This document shows, piece by piece, positions 46,045-54,200 of a DNA stretch of 64,000 nt. The notes under the pieces were generated by a model. The model had not been told where the DNA came from, ran no database searches, and saw only the letters and a program-made list of their open reading frames with translations. Made by a program: the position numbers and the translations under genes. The DNA is from Aquibaculum sediminis (GTDB lineage Bacteria; Pseudomonadota; Alphaproteobacteria; Kiloniellales; DSM-21159), in NCBI RefSeq assembly GCF_040712085.1, contig NZ_JBFCVK010000007.1, forward strand, positions 164,005 through 228,004, written 5' to 3'. The first letter of the stretch is position 1; each line of letters starts with the position of its first letter.

Positions 46045-46614
46045 ATGAAGGTTTCGACCCGCCACCCCGACGGTCGCCCGCGCTGTGCATGGGTCACCGA
46101 CGATGCGCTCTACCGCGCCTATCACGACGAGGAGTGGGGACGGCCGGCGCATGATGGGCGAAGGCTGTATGAAATGCTCAGTCTCGAAAGCTTCCAGGCT
46201 GGGCTTTCGTGGCTCACCATCCTGCGCAAGCGACCGGCTTTCCGTTCCGCCTTCGCCGGCTTTCAACCAGAAACGGTGGCTGCCTTCGGCGAGGAGGACA
46301 TCGTTCGTCTGCTCAACAACCCGGGCATCGTGCGGCACCGCGGCAAGATCGAAGCAACCATCTCAGGTGCCCGGGCCTGGCTGGAGATCGAGTCTTCGCA
46401 TCCAGGCGGCTTTTCCGCCTTCATCTGGGAACACCGGCCTGCGGCCCCCCATCGCTCCGGGGACGGCAGCGGTCTGCAGGAAGCCACGCAACTCAGTCGT
46501 CGCCTGAAGCAGAGCGGCTTTCGCTTCGTCGGCCCGACCATCACCCACTCCTTCATGCAGGCTGCCGGACTGGTGCAGGATCACGACGGGGCCTGTTTCT
46601 TGCGTGAGGACTGA
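46045..46614 (+). CDS. tag: DNA-3-methyladenine glycosylase I
   Basis: A 189-residue HhH-type glycosylase that removes 3-methyladenine. Tag signature RCAWVTDDALYRAYHDEEWGRPAHDGRRLYEMLSLE contains the base-pocket and zinc-snap cysteine; ESFQAGLSWLTILRKR follows; the C-terminal region SGFRFVGPTITHSFMQAAGLVQDH has the second zinc-snap His residues. Intact. Divergent from dgt, with 69 bp between starts. Confidence 0.94.
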   Translation: MKVSTRHPDGRPRCAWVTDDALYRAYHDEEWGRPAHDGRRLYEMLSLESFQAGLSWLTILRKRPAFRSAFAGFQPETVAAFGEEDIVRLLNNPGIVRHRGKIEATISGARAWLEIESSHPGGFSAFIWEHRPAAPHRSGDGSGLQEATQLSRRLKQSGFRFVGPTITHSFMQAAGLVQDHDGACFLRED

Positions 46615-46648
46615 AGGGGTGGGGCCTTCTCAGGTCCCGGCGGTGCCG

Positions 46649-46677
46649 TTGTTCGCCGCTGGCCCGACTGTTATATA
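46649..46677 (+). promoter_or_regulatory. candidate sigma-70 promoter of purC
   Basis: TTGTTC (46649-46654), 17-base spacer, TATATA (46672-46677). Start near 46684, about 80 bases before purC. The rest of the 46615-46764 gap holds nothing clear; a purine-regulator box was not recognised. Confidence 0.5.
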
Positions 46678-46764
46678 GCGAAGAGCCACCTACCCTCACG
46701 GCGCGAGCCCGTTCCTCCCAGCCGAAACCCGCGGCCTGGCCGCTGCCTCTCCCGGACGAAGAAG

Positions 46765-47526
46765 ATGCGACGCAAAAGGATCTACGAAGGCAAAGCCAAA
46801 GTTCTATTCGAGGGCCCGGAACCGGGCACCCTCGTGCAGTACTTCAAGGACGATGCCACGGCCTTCAATAACCAGAAGAAGGGCACGATCACCGGCAAGG
46901 GCGTGTTGAACAACCGCATCTCCGAGTACCTCATGATGCGGCTCGAGAGCATCGGCATACCCACCCACTTCGTCCGGCGCCTGAACATGCGCGAGCAACT
47001 GGTTCGCGAGGTTGAGATCATCCCGCTGGAAGTGGTCGTGCGCAACGTGGCCGCGGGATCGCTCTCCAAACGCCTGGGCATCGAGGAAGGCACCGCCCTG
47101 CCCCGCTCCATCGTTGAATACTATTTCAAGAATGATGCCCTGGGAGACCCCTTGGTCACCGAGGAGCACATCACCTGCTTCAACTGGGCCGGACCGCAGG
47201 ATCTCGACGAGATGATGCAGATGGCGCTGCGAGTGAACGACTTCCTGACCGGGCTGTTCCTGGGCGTCGGCATCAAGCTGGTGGACTTCAAGCTCGAGTT
47301 CGGGCGTCTCTGGGAGGAAGACCAGATGCGCATCGTCCTCGCGGACGAGATCAGCCCCGACAGCTGCCGCCTCTGGGACATCAAGACCAACGAGAAGCTC
47401 GACAAGGATCGCTTCCGCCGCGACCTGGGCAAGGTCGAGGAAGCCTATCAGGAGATCGCCCGACGCCTGGGCGTGCTGCCTGAAGCGGGGCCGCTGGACA
47501 TGCAGGGCCCCAAGGTCATGCAGTAG
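46765..47526 (+). CDS. purC: phosphoribosylaminoimidazole-succinocarboxamide (SAICAR) synthase
   Basis: A 253-residue purine biosynthesis enzyme joining CAIR and aspartate. N-terminal RRKRIYEGKAKVLFEG and central LRQ-like MREQLVREVEIIPLEVVVRNVAAGSLSKRLG; the loop VLADEISPDSCRLWD is the second family signature. Length is standard. Single-gene context: purS/purQ, which often follow it, are not present; a small membrane protein gene follows instead. Confidence 0.97.
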   Translation: MRRKRIYEGKAKVLFEGPEPGTLVQYFKDDATAFNNQKKGTITGKGVLNNRISEYLMMRLESIGIPTHFVRRLNMREQLVREVEIIPLEVVVRNVAAGSLSKRLGIEEGTALPRSIVEYYFKNDALGDPLVTEEHITCFNWAGPQDLDEMMQMALRVNDFLTGLFLGVGIKLVDFKLEFGRLWEEDQMRIVLADEISPDSCRLWDIKTNEKLDKDRFRRDLGKVEEAYQEIARRLGVLPEAGPLDMQGPKVMQ

Positions 47527-47539
47527 GGCGGACTCCATC

Positions 47540-47728
47540 ATGCGCGGCCCGCTGCTCGCCCTGGCCGCCGGCCTGATCTTCGTCGCCGGCACGGCGGCAC
47601 TGGTCCTGGATTTCAGCCGCGGTCTCGATCTGGGCCACGATCCGCGCTTTCTCGGTCCCCTGGCATTCATCCTTATCGGCGCTGGCCTCTTGATCGGCTT
47701 CTTCCTCTGGATGCGCCGCAAGCGTTGA
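47540..47728 (+). CDS. small two-helix membrane protein
   Basis: A 62-residue protein with two hydrophobic segments: residues 2-25 (LLALAAGLIFVAGTAALVL) and about 38-58 (LGPLAFILIGAGLLIGFFLW), ending in the basic tail MRRKR. It begins 13 bp after the purC stop and looks cotranscribed. The family is not recognised. It converges with the Ala-rich exported protein gene. Confidence 0.6.
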   Translation: MRGPLLALAAGLIFVAGTAALVLDFSRGLDLGHDPRFLGPLAFILIGAGLLIGFFLWMRRKR

Positions 47729-47771
47729 AGCCGCGGCAATCAGTACCGAGTTCACCAAGCAGGATTCCTGA

Positions 47772-48410
47772 TCAGTCGAGCCAGAGAGAGTCCGGATGTG
47801 CTGGCCGACGCTCTTGCCGCAGGCGGGCCACCGCCTCGGCGGCCGTCTGAGCGTTAAGGCGCGCCCGCGCTGCCGCTTCGGCCGCCGCTCGCGCAGCGGC
47901 CTGAGCCTCGGAAGTGCCCAGAAGGCGCGCCCGATCCTGTGCAGCCCCCGCAGCCCAGGCGGCCGCTTCCGCAGCGTTCTCTGCTCGTGCCGCCGCCAGC
48001 GCTGCGGATGCCGGATCATTGGCGATGCCCGCCTCGACGGCCGCCTCGGCGGCAGCTGTTGCCATGGCCCGCGCCTGGCTTGCTTCGGGGATCGCCTCTG
48101 CCGCGCCATCGGGTGCCACTGTGCGACCCAGGGCCGGGGAAGCACCGCGCTCGGGCACGGTTTCGGAGGCGCTGGTATCCGGGTTCAGCCGACCCGCCGC
48201 GATGCTTCGAGCATTAGACAGGCTCAGGCTCCCGCCGATTGGGGTCGCATAGAGTTCGGCTGATTGCACAACAGCAGGCCCCAGGTTCCCGGGCCCGATG
48301 GCGGCGCCACGGTCAGGGTCCACGACCAGGCAAGCGATGCCGCCTGCGACCAACACTCCCATGCGGCGCGCGACGCGGAGGCACCGGGGCCTGCAGCCGA
48401 TTCCAAGCAT
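47772..48410 (-). CDS. alanine-rich exported protein, divergent from the ECF sigma gene
   Basis: A 212-residue protein. The N-terminus has a basic region with RR (CRPRCLRVARR) followed by MGVLVAGGIACLVV, a probable signal peptide or anchor; the ATG at 48410 has AAGGGGGAAGA in front of it. From about residue 100 on it is almost continuous Ala with Glu/Arg/Gln spacing (AAAEAAVEAG, AARAAAEAAARARLNAQ), predicting long helices or coiled coil. No known domain is recognised. It is transcribed away from the sigma factor, so could be a target of that sigma. Very biased composition means the gene call rests on frame, start and signal-like N-terminus. Confidence 0.6.
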   Translation of the reverse strand: MLGIGCRPRCLRVARRMGVLVAGGIACLVVDPDRGAAIGPGNLGPAVVQSAELYATPIGGSLSLSNARSIAAGRLNPDTSASETVPERGASPALGRTVAPDGAAEAIPEASQARAMATAAAEAAVEAGIANDPASAALAAARAENAAEAAAWAAGAAQDRARLLGTSEAQAAARAAAEAAARARLNAQTAAEAVARLRQERRPAHPDSLWLD

Positions 48411-48569
48411 TCTTCCCCCTTGCCTTCGACCTTGCCGGAAGGATCACGCCGCACCGCCCTGACCCGACGGTGTCTGCCACGCATCAGGAAGAGGCATGGC
48501 TCTGCTCTCACCGCGAGCCGCTGCTTTATAGAGCGTGGGGAACGCTCGCCTATTCCAGAAGACCACCCA

Positions 48570-48600
48570 CTCGAAAGAGCGCTGCGCCGCTCCTTTCGAG
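48570..48600 (+). promoter_or_regulatory. hairpin in the sigma-factor leader
   Basis: CTCGAAAG-AGCG pairs with CGCT-CCTTTCGAG, 12 base pairs with one bulge and a 6-base loop. It ends 62 bases before the TTG start of the sigma gene. No U tract. Could regulate expression of the sigma gene or be an operator. Confidence 0.4.
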
Positions 48601-48662
48601 CAGACCCCTGGCCACCGAAGCAGCGGGATACTCTCCGGCGTGCAAGCGACAGGAGGGCGGTT

Positions 48663-49169
48663 TTGGGCGATCCTGCAGAGAGACTCACAGAAGAAGTGCG
48701 CGGCCTGAGGCGCTATGCCCTGGCCCTGACTGGCAGCACCGCCGACGCGGACGATCTGGTTCAGGAGAGTCTGCAACGCGTACTGGCTGCATTGCGCAAG
48801 GGTGCAAAGGTGAACAACCTGCACGGCTACCTTTACTCGGTGGCGCACAACACCTGGATGGAGCAGCGTGCCCGTCCCTCCGGGGCCTTCGCGCATCTAT
48901 CCCTGGAGGACCTGGACATGCAGCTTCCGCTGGCCGCCAACCAGCCGGCCCGCGCGGAATGGCACGCCATGGCCCAGGCACTTCAGGCTCTGCCACGAGA
49001 GCAGCGCGAGGTCCTGCTGCTGATCGGGCTCGAGGGTTTTTCCTACAAGGAAGCCGCCACCCTGCTGTCCGTTCCCATCGGCACCGTCATGTCCCGCTTG
49101 AGCCGGGCACGGGTGGCGTTGCGACGCGCGCTGGAAGGCAAAAGGACTCACCAGCGGAGAGCGCAATGA
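48663..49169 (+). CDS. ECF-type RNA polymerase sigma factor
   Basis: TTG at 48663 with AGGAGG at 6 bases gives 168 residues. Region 2: LRRYALALTGSTADADDLVQESLQRVL and NLHGYLYSVAHNTWMEQRAR; region 4: LPREQREVLLLIGLEGFSYKEAATLLSVPIGTVMSRLSRARVALR. The longer frame back to 48264 has no supporting features. The region between the sigma regions is short (ECF group). The stop overlaps the start of the membrane anti-sigma gene. The promoter it recognises cannot be deduced; a clear GGAAC-type autoregulated promoter was not found. The protein is not EcfG-like. Confidence 0.88.
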   Translation: MGDPAERLTEEVRGLRRYALALTGSTADADDLVQESLQRVLAALRKGAKVNNLHGYLYSVAHNTWMEQRARPSGAFAHLSLEDLDMQLPLAANQPARAEWHAMAQALQALPREQREVLLLIGLEGFSYKEAATLLSVPIGTVMSRLSRARVALRRALEGKRTHQRRAQ

Positions 49170-50038
49170 AGGAGCGTTTCCGCCTTCTGCCCGGCGGGCA
49201 GCAACTCGGCGAAGCGCAGATTCTGGCCTATGTGGATGGGCAACTGCCGCCGCGCGAACGGGCCGAGGTGGAAAGTGCCCTCGCAACGGATCCGCAGGCG
49301 GCAGAACAGGCGGAAGCCTATCAGGCGCAAAACCGCCTGCTGCACAGCACCTTCTCCGGCCGACATCTCCCCCCACCGCCGCCAACCGTCGAGGATCTGA
49401 CTCAGGCAATCGTTGACACGCGTGCCTCCAAGCCGAGGCGGCCCGTGCCTCTGCAAGCGGCGGGCTTTCTCCTAGCCACGTTGCTCGGGGTCCTGGGATC
49501 ACAGGTCTGGGAGGAACGCGATGAGCTGATGGATCTTGCATTCTTCCAGGAGCAGGCCTCCCTTCCGCTGCTCGGCGCCTTCGAGGACTGGAACGAAGGT
49601 CCGGCACAGCCCCTGCATCTGCGCTCCCAGGATCTTCCAAGCATTGCCCCCTTGTCGGCCGCCGACGCCATTCCCGATTCCCGTGGCCGGGCGCCGGATT
49701 TGCGCAGCGAAGGGCTGGAACTGATCGCAGCGCGCCTGCTACCAGGCCGACAGGCCGGTGCCATGGAACTGATTTACGAAACCCCCGAGCGCGCCCGGGT
49801 CTCGCTCTACTTCGGGCCAGCGCGCGAACGCGGGAACCCCCGCTTCTCGCTGCTGCAGGAAGGCGCCATGACACTGCTCTTCTGGCATCAGCAGGGCCGC
49901 AGCTTCGGTCTGGTCAGCGAGCTCGGTCGCGATAAGCTCCTCGCCATCGGCAGCGCCGTGCAAGCCGCCTGGCGCCATCAGCCTGCGCCGGCCACCGACC
50001 TTCACGGTACAGCCGATTCCCCCGACCCCCTCCTCTGA
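49166..50038 (+). CDS. transmembrane anti-sigma factor
   Basis: The ATG at 49166 overlaps the sigma stop (ATGA) and gives 290 residues. N-terminal about 1-60 has the zinc-less anti-sigma pattern ILAYVDGQLPPRERAEVESALATDP; a single transmembrane helix is at about 96-113 (LQAAGFLLATLLGVLGSQV). The periplasmic part of about 170 residues contains LELIAARLLPGRQAGAMELIYETPERARVSLYFG, typical of anti-sigma sensor domains. An upstream extension to 48239 in the same frame is a shadow across the sigma gene. Presumably sequesters the sigma factor until an envelope signal. Confidence 0.85.
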   Translation: MKERFRLLPGGQQLGEAQILAYVDGQLPPRERAEVESALATDPQAAEQAEAYQAQNRLLHSTFSGRHLPPPPPTVEDLTQAIVDTRASKPRRPVPLQAAGFLLATLLGVLGSQVWEERDELMDLAFFQEQASLPLLGAFEDWNEGPAQPLHLRSQDLPSIAPLSAADAIPDSRGRAPDLRSEGLELIAARLLPGRQAGAMELIYETPERARVSLYFGPARERGNPRFSLLQEGAMTLLFWHQQGRSFGLVSELGRDKLLAIGSAVQAAWRHQPAPATDLHGTADSPDPLL

Positions 50039-50056
50039 TCGCAGATATCTCGACCA

Positions 50057-50115
50057 TAGCCGCAGAATCCTCGGTTGTTCCGTGTGCTAGTCGCATTTTC
50101 TTCGTCATAGCCGCA
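50057..50115. repeat. three direct repeats TAG(C/T)CGCA in the aldehyde dehydrogenase promoter region
   Basis: TAGCCGCA at 50057-50064, TAGTCGCA at 50088-50095 and TAGCCGCA at 50108-50115, all on the plus strand. Spacing is 31 and 20 bases, about three and two helical turns, so all lie on one face of DNA. Two share the longer CATAGCCGCA, and the second and third continue into a pyrimidine stretch. A likely multi-site regulator-binding array upstream of the operon starting at 50192. Confidence 0.45.
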
Positions 50116-50191
50116 TTCGTTCAACAGCACTCGCGGCGCGTCCCGGGCTAGCTTGCGCCAGAATGAGGCGATCGCTCGAGGAGAGGACACC

Positions 50192-51688
50192 ATGGCGTTG
50201 GACGCACACCAAACCCAGGGGCTTGGCATCGACGGGCAGCAGCGCCCCGCGTTGCTGCGGGAAGACGCCTGGCTGGAAGGGCGTTGGACCGGCGCCGACG
50301 GCGATGGTCGCATCGAGGTCACCAATCCTGCCAATGGCTCACTGCTGGGCACAATCCCGGATATGGGCGCCGCCGAAACCGGGCGCGCCATTGAAGCGGC
50401 CGCAGCAGCCTGGCCGGCCTGGCGCGGGCGCCTCGCCAAGGACCGAGCTGCGATCCTGCGCCGCTGGGCCGACCTGATGGCCGAGAACCGCGAGGAACTG
50501 GCGCGGCTGATGACCCTGGAGCAGGGCAAACCTGTGGCGGAATCGCGTGGCGAGATCGACTATGCCGCCTCCTTCCTCGAGTGGTTCGGGGAGGAGGCCA
50601 AGCGGATGTACGGCGAGACGATTCCTTCCCACCTGCCCGGCAGCAAGATGATCGTCACCCGGGAGCCCATCGGGGTCACCGCGGCGATCACCCCCTGGAA
50701 CTTTCCCGCGGCCATGATCACCCGCAAGGCCGGCGCCGCGCTGGCGGCCGGCTGCCCCATGATCGTGCGTCCGGCAACAGAAACCCCCTACTCGGCTCTG
50801 GCTCTCGCGGTCCTGGCCGAAGAGGCCGGAGTACCGGGCGGCGTCTTCCAGGTGCTCACCGGTTCCTCCCGGGCAATCGGCGCGGTGCTGCTGGAATCGC
50901 CCACGGTGCGGGCGCTCTCCTTCACCGGATCGACCGAAGTTGGGCGCAAACTCTTTGCCGACTCGGCCGACAGCATCAAGAAGCTGTCGCTGGAGCTTGG
51001 CGGCCATGCCCCCTTCCTCGTCTTTGACGATGCAGACCTGGATACGGCCGTCCAGGGCGCGCTTGGCGCCAAGTTCGCCACCAGCGGCCAGGACTGCCTG
51101 GCGGTAAATCGCCTGTTCGTCCAGGACAGCATCTACGACGCCTTCGTGGAGCGCTATGCCGCCGCGGTGGCCTCGTTGAAGGTGGGTCCGGGGCTCGAGG
51201 AGGGTATCGACATCGGCCCCCTGATGAACGAGGCCGCGGTGGCCAAGTGCGAAGCCCATGTGGCCGATGCCGTGGAGAAGGGTGCGCGGCTGCTGGTTGG
51301 TGGCCGACGCCACCGGCTCGGCGGCACCTACTTCGAGCCGACCCTGCTCGCCGATGTCACCGAGTCCATGGCGATTTTCCGTGAGGAGACCTTCGGCCCC
51401 GTAGCGCCCGTGCTGCGCTTCCACGAGGAGGCGGAAGCTGTCGCCCGGGCCAACGATACGATCTACGGCCTGGCGGCCTACCTCTACAGCCGCGACGTGG
51501 GGCGTGTTTGCCGCGTGGCCGATGCCCTGCAGTACGGCATGGTCGGCGCAAATACGCCAAAATTCACCGGCGCCTCCATCCCCTTCGGCGGCATGAAGCA
51601 GTCCGGATTGGGTCGGGAAGGCTCGCGCCACGGCCTCGATGACTACAGCGAAATCAAATACCTCTGCCTCGGCGGCCTAGGCGCCTGA
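50192..51688 (+). CDS. gabD: NAD(P)-dependent aldehyde dehydrogenase, succinate-semialdehyde dehydrogenase-like
   Basis: ATG at 50192 with GAGGAGAGG before it gives 498 residues. Family features: TPWNFPAAMITRKAGAALAAGCP, FTGSTEVGRKL (nucleotide binding), LELGGHAPFLVF with the general-base Glu, and SGQDCLAVNR with the catalytic Cys. Relatives have GGNAP and GQTC in these places, so the H and D are variants near the active site. Adjacent class III aminotransferase and cyclodeaminase genes suggest oxidation of a semialdehyde from amine or amino-acid breakdown. Precise substrate is not settled. Confidence 0.87.
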   Translation: MALDAHQTQGLGIDGQQRPALLREDAWLEGRWTGADGDGRIEVTNPANGSLLGTIPDMGAAETGRAIEAAAAAWPAWRGRLAKDRAAILRRWADLMAENREELARLMTLEQGKPVAESRGEIDYAASFLEWFGEEAKRMYGETIPSHLPGSKMIVTREPIGVTAAITPWNFPAAMITRKAGAALAAGCPMIVRPATETPYSALALAVLAEEAGVPGGVFQVLTGSSRAIGAVLLESPTVRALSFTGSTEVGRKLFADSADSIKKLSLELGGHAPFLVFDDADLDTAVQGALGAKFATSGQDCLAVNRLFVQDSIYDAFVERYAAAVASLKVGPGLEEGIDIGPLMNEAAVAKCEAHVADAVEKGARLLVGGRRHRLGGTYFEPTLLADVTESMAIFREETFGPVAPVLRFHEEAEAVARANDTIYGLAAYLYSRDVGRVCRVADALQYGMVGANTPKFTGASIPFGGMKQSGLGREGSRHGLDDYSEIKYLCLGGLGA

Positions 51689-51711
51689 GGACGCAGCAAG
51701 GAGCAACTGTC

Positions 51712-53130
51712 ATGAACCAATCAGCCCGCAACATCAGCCTGGAGGAGATGGACCGCCGTTCCGTGCTCCACCCCTTCACCGTGCTGCGCGACCATGCCAG
51801 CGGCAAGCTGGGTGACCCGCGCATCGTCGAAAGCGGCAAGGGCGTGTTCATCAAGGACCGCAAGGGCACCGAGTTGCTGGACGGCTTCGCCGGGCTCTAC
51901 TGCGTGAACATCGGCTATGGCCGCACGGAAGTGGCCGATGCCATCGCGGAACAGGCGCACAAGCTGGCCTACTATCACAGCTACGCCGGGCATTCTTCGG
52001 AACCGCTGATCCGCCTGTCCGACCGGTTGGTTTCCATGGCGCCGGGCGACATGAGCAAGGTTTTCTATGGCCTCTCGGGCTCGGACGCCAATGAGACCAA
52101 CGTCAAGCTCGTCTGGTACTATCACAACCTCAAGGGCCAGCCTGCCAAGAAGAAGATCATCAGCCGGGACCGCGGCTATCACGGCTGCTCCATCATCTCC
52201 GGCGGCCTGACGGGTCTCAGCTTCTATCACAATGCCTTTGACCTGCCGACGGGTCCGATCCGCCACACCGGCGTGCCGCACTATTACTGGGGCGCAAACG
52301 AGGGCGAGAGCGAAGCCGAGTTCGTCGCCCGACGGGCGCGCGAGCTGGAAGAGCTGATCCTGGCCGAGGGGCCGGAGACCGTGGGCGCTTTCATCGGCGA
52401 GCCGGTGCTGGGCACCGGCGGCATCATCCCGCCGCCCGAGGGCTACTGGCAGGCCATCCAGGCCGTGCTGAAGAAGTACGACGTGCTGCTGATTGCCGAC
52501 GAGGTGGTCTGCGGTTTCGGCCGCACGGGAGCCGGCTTTGGCTGCGACAAGTACGGCATCGAGCCGGACCTGATCACCATCGCCAAGGGCCTGACCAGCG
52601 CCTATGTGCCGCTTTCCGGCTCCATCATCTCGCGCCGTGTCTACGAGGTGATGGAAACGGCGGCCGACAGCCTCGGCGCCTTTTCCCATGGCTACACCTA
52701 TTCGGGACATCCGTTGGGTGCCGCCGCGGCCATGGCCACGCTCGACATCGTCGAGAAGGAGGATCTGGCCGGCAATGCCGAGCGCACCGGTGCGCACTTC
52801 CAGCAGAGGCTCAAGGACGCCTTTGCGGACCACCCGCTGGTGGGCGAGGTGCGCGGTGTGGGCCTGCTGGGGGCCGTCGAGTTCGTCGCCGACCGCGAAA
52901 AGAAGGAGCGCTTCGAGGGTGCGCTCAAGGTCGGTGCGCGCGTCTCCGCTGCGGCGCTCGGGGAAGGCTTGATCGCCCGGGCGATGCCGCATGGCGACAT
53001 TCTCGGCTTTGCACCGCCGCTGGTCATCACGCCGTCCGAAGTCGACGACATGGTTGCCCGGGCACGCCGTGCGGTCGATAAGGTCACCGATGAACTGGTG
53101 CGCGACGGGCATTGGCAGGCGAAGGCCTGA
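51712..53130 (+). CDS. class III aminotransferase (omega-amino acid/diamine-pyruvate type)
   Basis: A 472-residue PLP enzyme. FIKDRKGTELLDGFAGLYCVNIGYGRTEVADAI at the N-terminus, SGSDANETNVKLVWYY, SRDRGYHGCSIISGGLTG, DEVVCGFGRTGAGFG (PLP ring Asp) and TIAKGLTSAYVPLSG with the PLP lysine. These match the omega-amino acid--pyruvate/diamine aminotransferase group. Start lies 23 bp after the aldehyde dehydrogenase, so the pair would convert an amino group to aldehyde and then to acid. Substrate unknown; beta-alanine, GABA, taurine and diamines are all candidates. Confidence 0.92.
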   Translation: MNQSARNISLEEMDRRSVLHPFTVLRDHASGKLGDPRIVESGKGVFIKDRKGTELLDGFAGLYCVNIGYGRTEVADAIAEQAHKLAYYHSYAGHSSEPLIRLSDRLVSMAPGDMSKVFYGLSGSDANETNVKLVWYYHNLKGQPAKKKIISRDRGYHGCSIISGGLTGLSFYHNAFDLPTGPIRHTGVPHYYWGANEGESEAEFVARRARELEELILAEGPETVGAFIGEPVLGTGGIIPPPEGYWQAIQAVLKKYDVLLIADEVVCGFGRTGAGFGCDKYGIEPDLITIAKGLTSAYVPLSGSIISRRVYEVMETAADSLGAFSHGYTYSGHPLGAAAAMATLDIVEKEDLAGNAERTGAHFQQRLKDAFADHPLVGEVRGVGLLGAVEFVADREKKERFEGALKVGARVSAAALGEGLIARAMPHGDILGFAPPLVITPSEVDDMVARARRAVDKVTDELVRDGHWQAKA

Positions 53131-53154
53131 CACGCGCCGCATAAGCTAGAGGTT

Positions 53155-53188
53155 CTTCACCCCGCCGCAGTGTATTGGCGGGGTGAAG
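53155..53188 (+). terminator. 12-bp hairpin between the aminotransferase and cyclodeaminase genes
   Basis: CTTCACCCCGCC (53155-53166) pairs exactly with GGCGGGGTGAAG (53177-53188) around a 10-base loop. It ends 16 bases before the cyclodeaminase ATG, leaving room for the GGGAGG ribosome site. There is no U tract, so attenuation, mRNA stabilisation or translational control are as likely as termination. Confidence 0.5.
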
Positions 53189-53204
53189 CCTTGGGAGGCA
53201 GGGA

Positions 53205-54191
53205 ATGACCATCAGGATCCTGACGGCAGGCGAACTGCGTTCCTGCGTCGACATCGACCGGGAAGCCATGGAGACGGTGGCGACCGGCTTTCGCGGTCTG
53301 GGCGAAGGCCGCGCGGTGATGCCGCCGATCCTGCGGCTCGACGTGGAGGACGCCAACGGCGAGATGGACGTGAAGACTGCCTACGTCCCTGGCCTCGATT
53401 CCTTCGCGCTGAAGGTCTCCACCGGCTTTTTCGACAACCACAAGCTGGGCCTGCCCTCCCTGTCCGGCATGATGACGCTAATCTCAGCGCACACCGGGCG
53501 CGTGGAGGCGGTGCTGCTCGACAACGGTTACCTGACGGACGTGCGCACGGCTCTGGCCGGCGCCATTGCCGCCGACACCCTGGCCCGCCGCGATGCCAAG
53601 GTGGCCGGCATCTTCGGCACAGGCCTGCAGGCGCGGCTGCAGTTGCGTGCGCTGGTCCTCGTGCGCCCCATCGAGCGCGCCCTGATCTGGGGCCGCGATG
53701 CGGAAAAGGCCGCGGCCTGCGCGCAGGAGATGACAGCGAGCCTGGGCATCCCGGTGGCGGCCTGCGCCGAGGGCAGCGCGGTTTGCGCCGAAGCCGACAT
53801 TCTCGTGACCACCACTCCGGCCCGCACCCCCATCCTGCAGGCAAAATGGCTCCGGCCCGGCCAGCATATGACCGCCATGGGTTCCGACGCCGAGGGCAAG
53901 AACGAGGTCGACCCGCAGGTCCTGGCGCGCGCCGAGCGGCTGGTGGTCGACCGCGTTTCGCAGTGCGCCCGGCTGGGCGAACTGCACTACGCCCTGAAGG
54001 CCGGACTGGTGGAGGAGTCGCAGGCCGTTGAACTTGGCGACATTCTCGTCGGCAAGGCCGAGGGGCGCCGCTCTGACGAAGAGATCACCTTCTGCGATCT
54101 CACCGGCACCGGTGTGCAGGACACGGCCATTGCGCTCTTCGCCCACCGCCGCGCCCAGGAACGCGGCCTGGGCACGGCGATAGAGGCTTAA
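53205..54191 (+). CDS. eutC: ornithine cyclodeaminase/mu-crystallin family protein, EutC-like
   Basis: A 328-residue NAD-binding protein of the ornithine cyclodeaminase/mu-crystallin family. AVMPPILRLDVEDANGEMDVKTAYVPGLDSFALKVSTGFFDN and DNGYLTDVRTALAGAIAADTLAR closely resemble the cyclodeaminase of ectoine utilisation (EutC). Rossmann motif GIFGTGLQARLQ and substrate-loop TAMGSDAEGKNEVDP follow. None of the other ectoine-degradation genes (doeA/eutD, eutE) is adjacent, so an alternative substrate from the family (alanine dehydrogenase-like or 2,3-diaminopropionate) remains possible. Separated from the aminotransferase by a strong hairpin. Confidence 0.82.
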   Translation: MTIRILTAGELRSCVDIDREAMETVATGFRGLGEGRAVMPPILRLDVEDANGEMDVKTAYVPGLDSFALKVSTGFFDNHKLGLPSLSGMMTLISAHTGRVEAVLLDNGYLTDVRTALAGAIAADTLARRDAKVAGIFGTGLQARLQLRALVLVRPIERALIWGRDAEKAAACAQEMTASLGIPVAACAEGSAVCAEADILVTTTPARTPILQAKWLRPGQHMTAMGSDAEGKNEVDPQVLARAERLVVDRVSQCARLGELHYALKAGLVEESQAVELGDILVGKAEGRRSDEEITFCDLTGTGVQDTAIALFAHRRAQERGLGTAIEA

Positions 54192-54200
54192 CCGAACAGC

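Noticed and set aside
48239..49165. A 309-codon N-terminal extension of the anti-sigma frame
   Set aside because: It runs through the sigma-factor gene in another frame. The ATG at 49166 overlaps the sigma stop and starts the recognisable anti-sigma domain.
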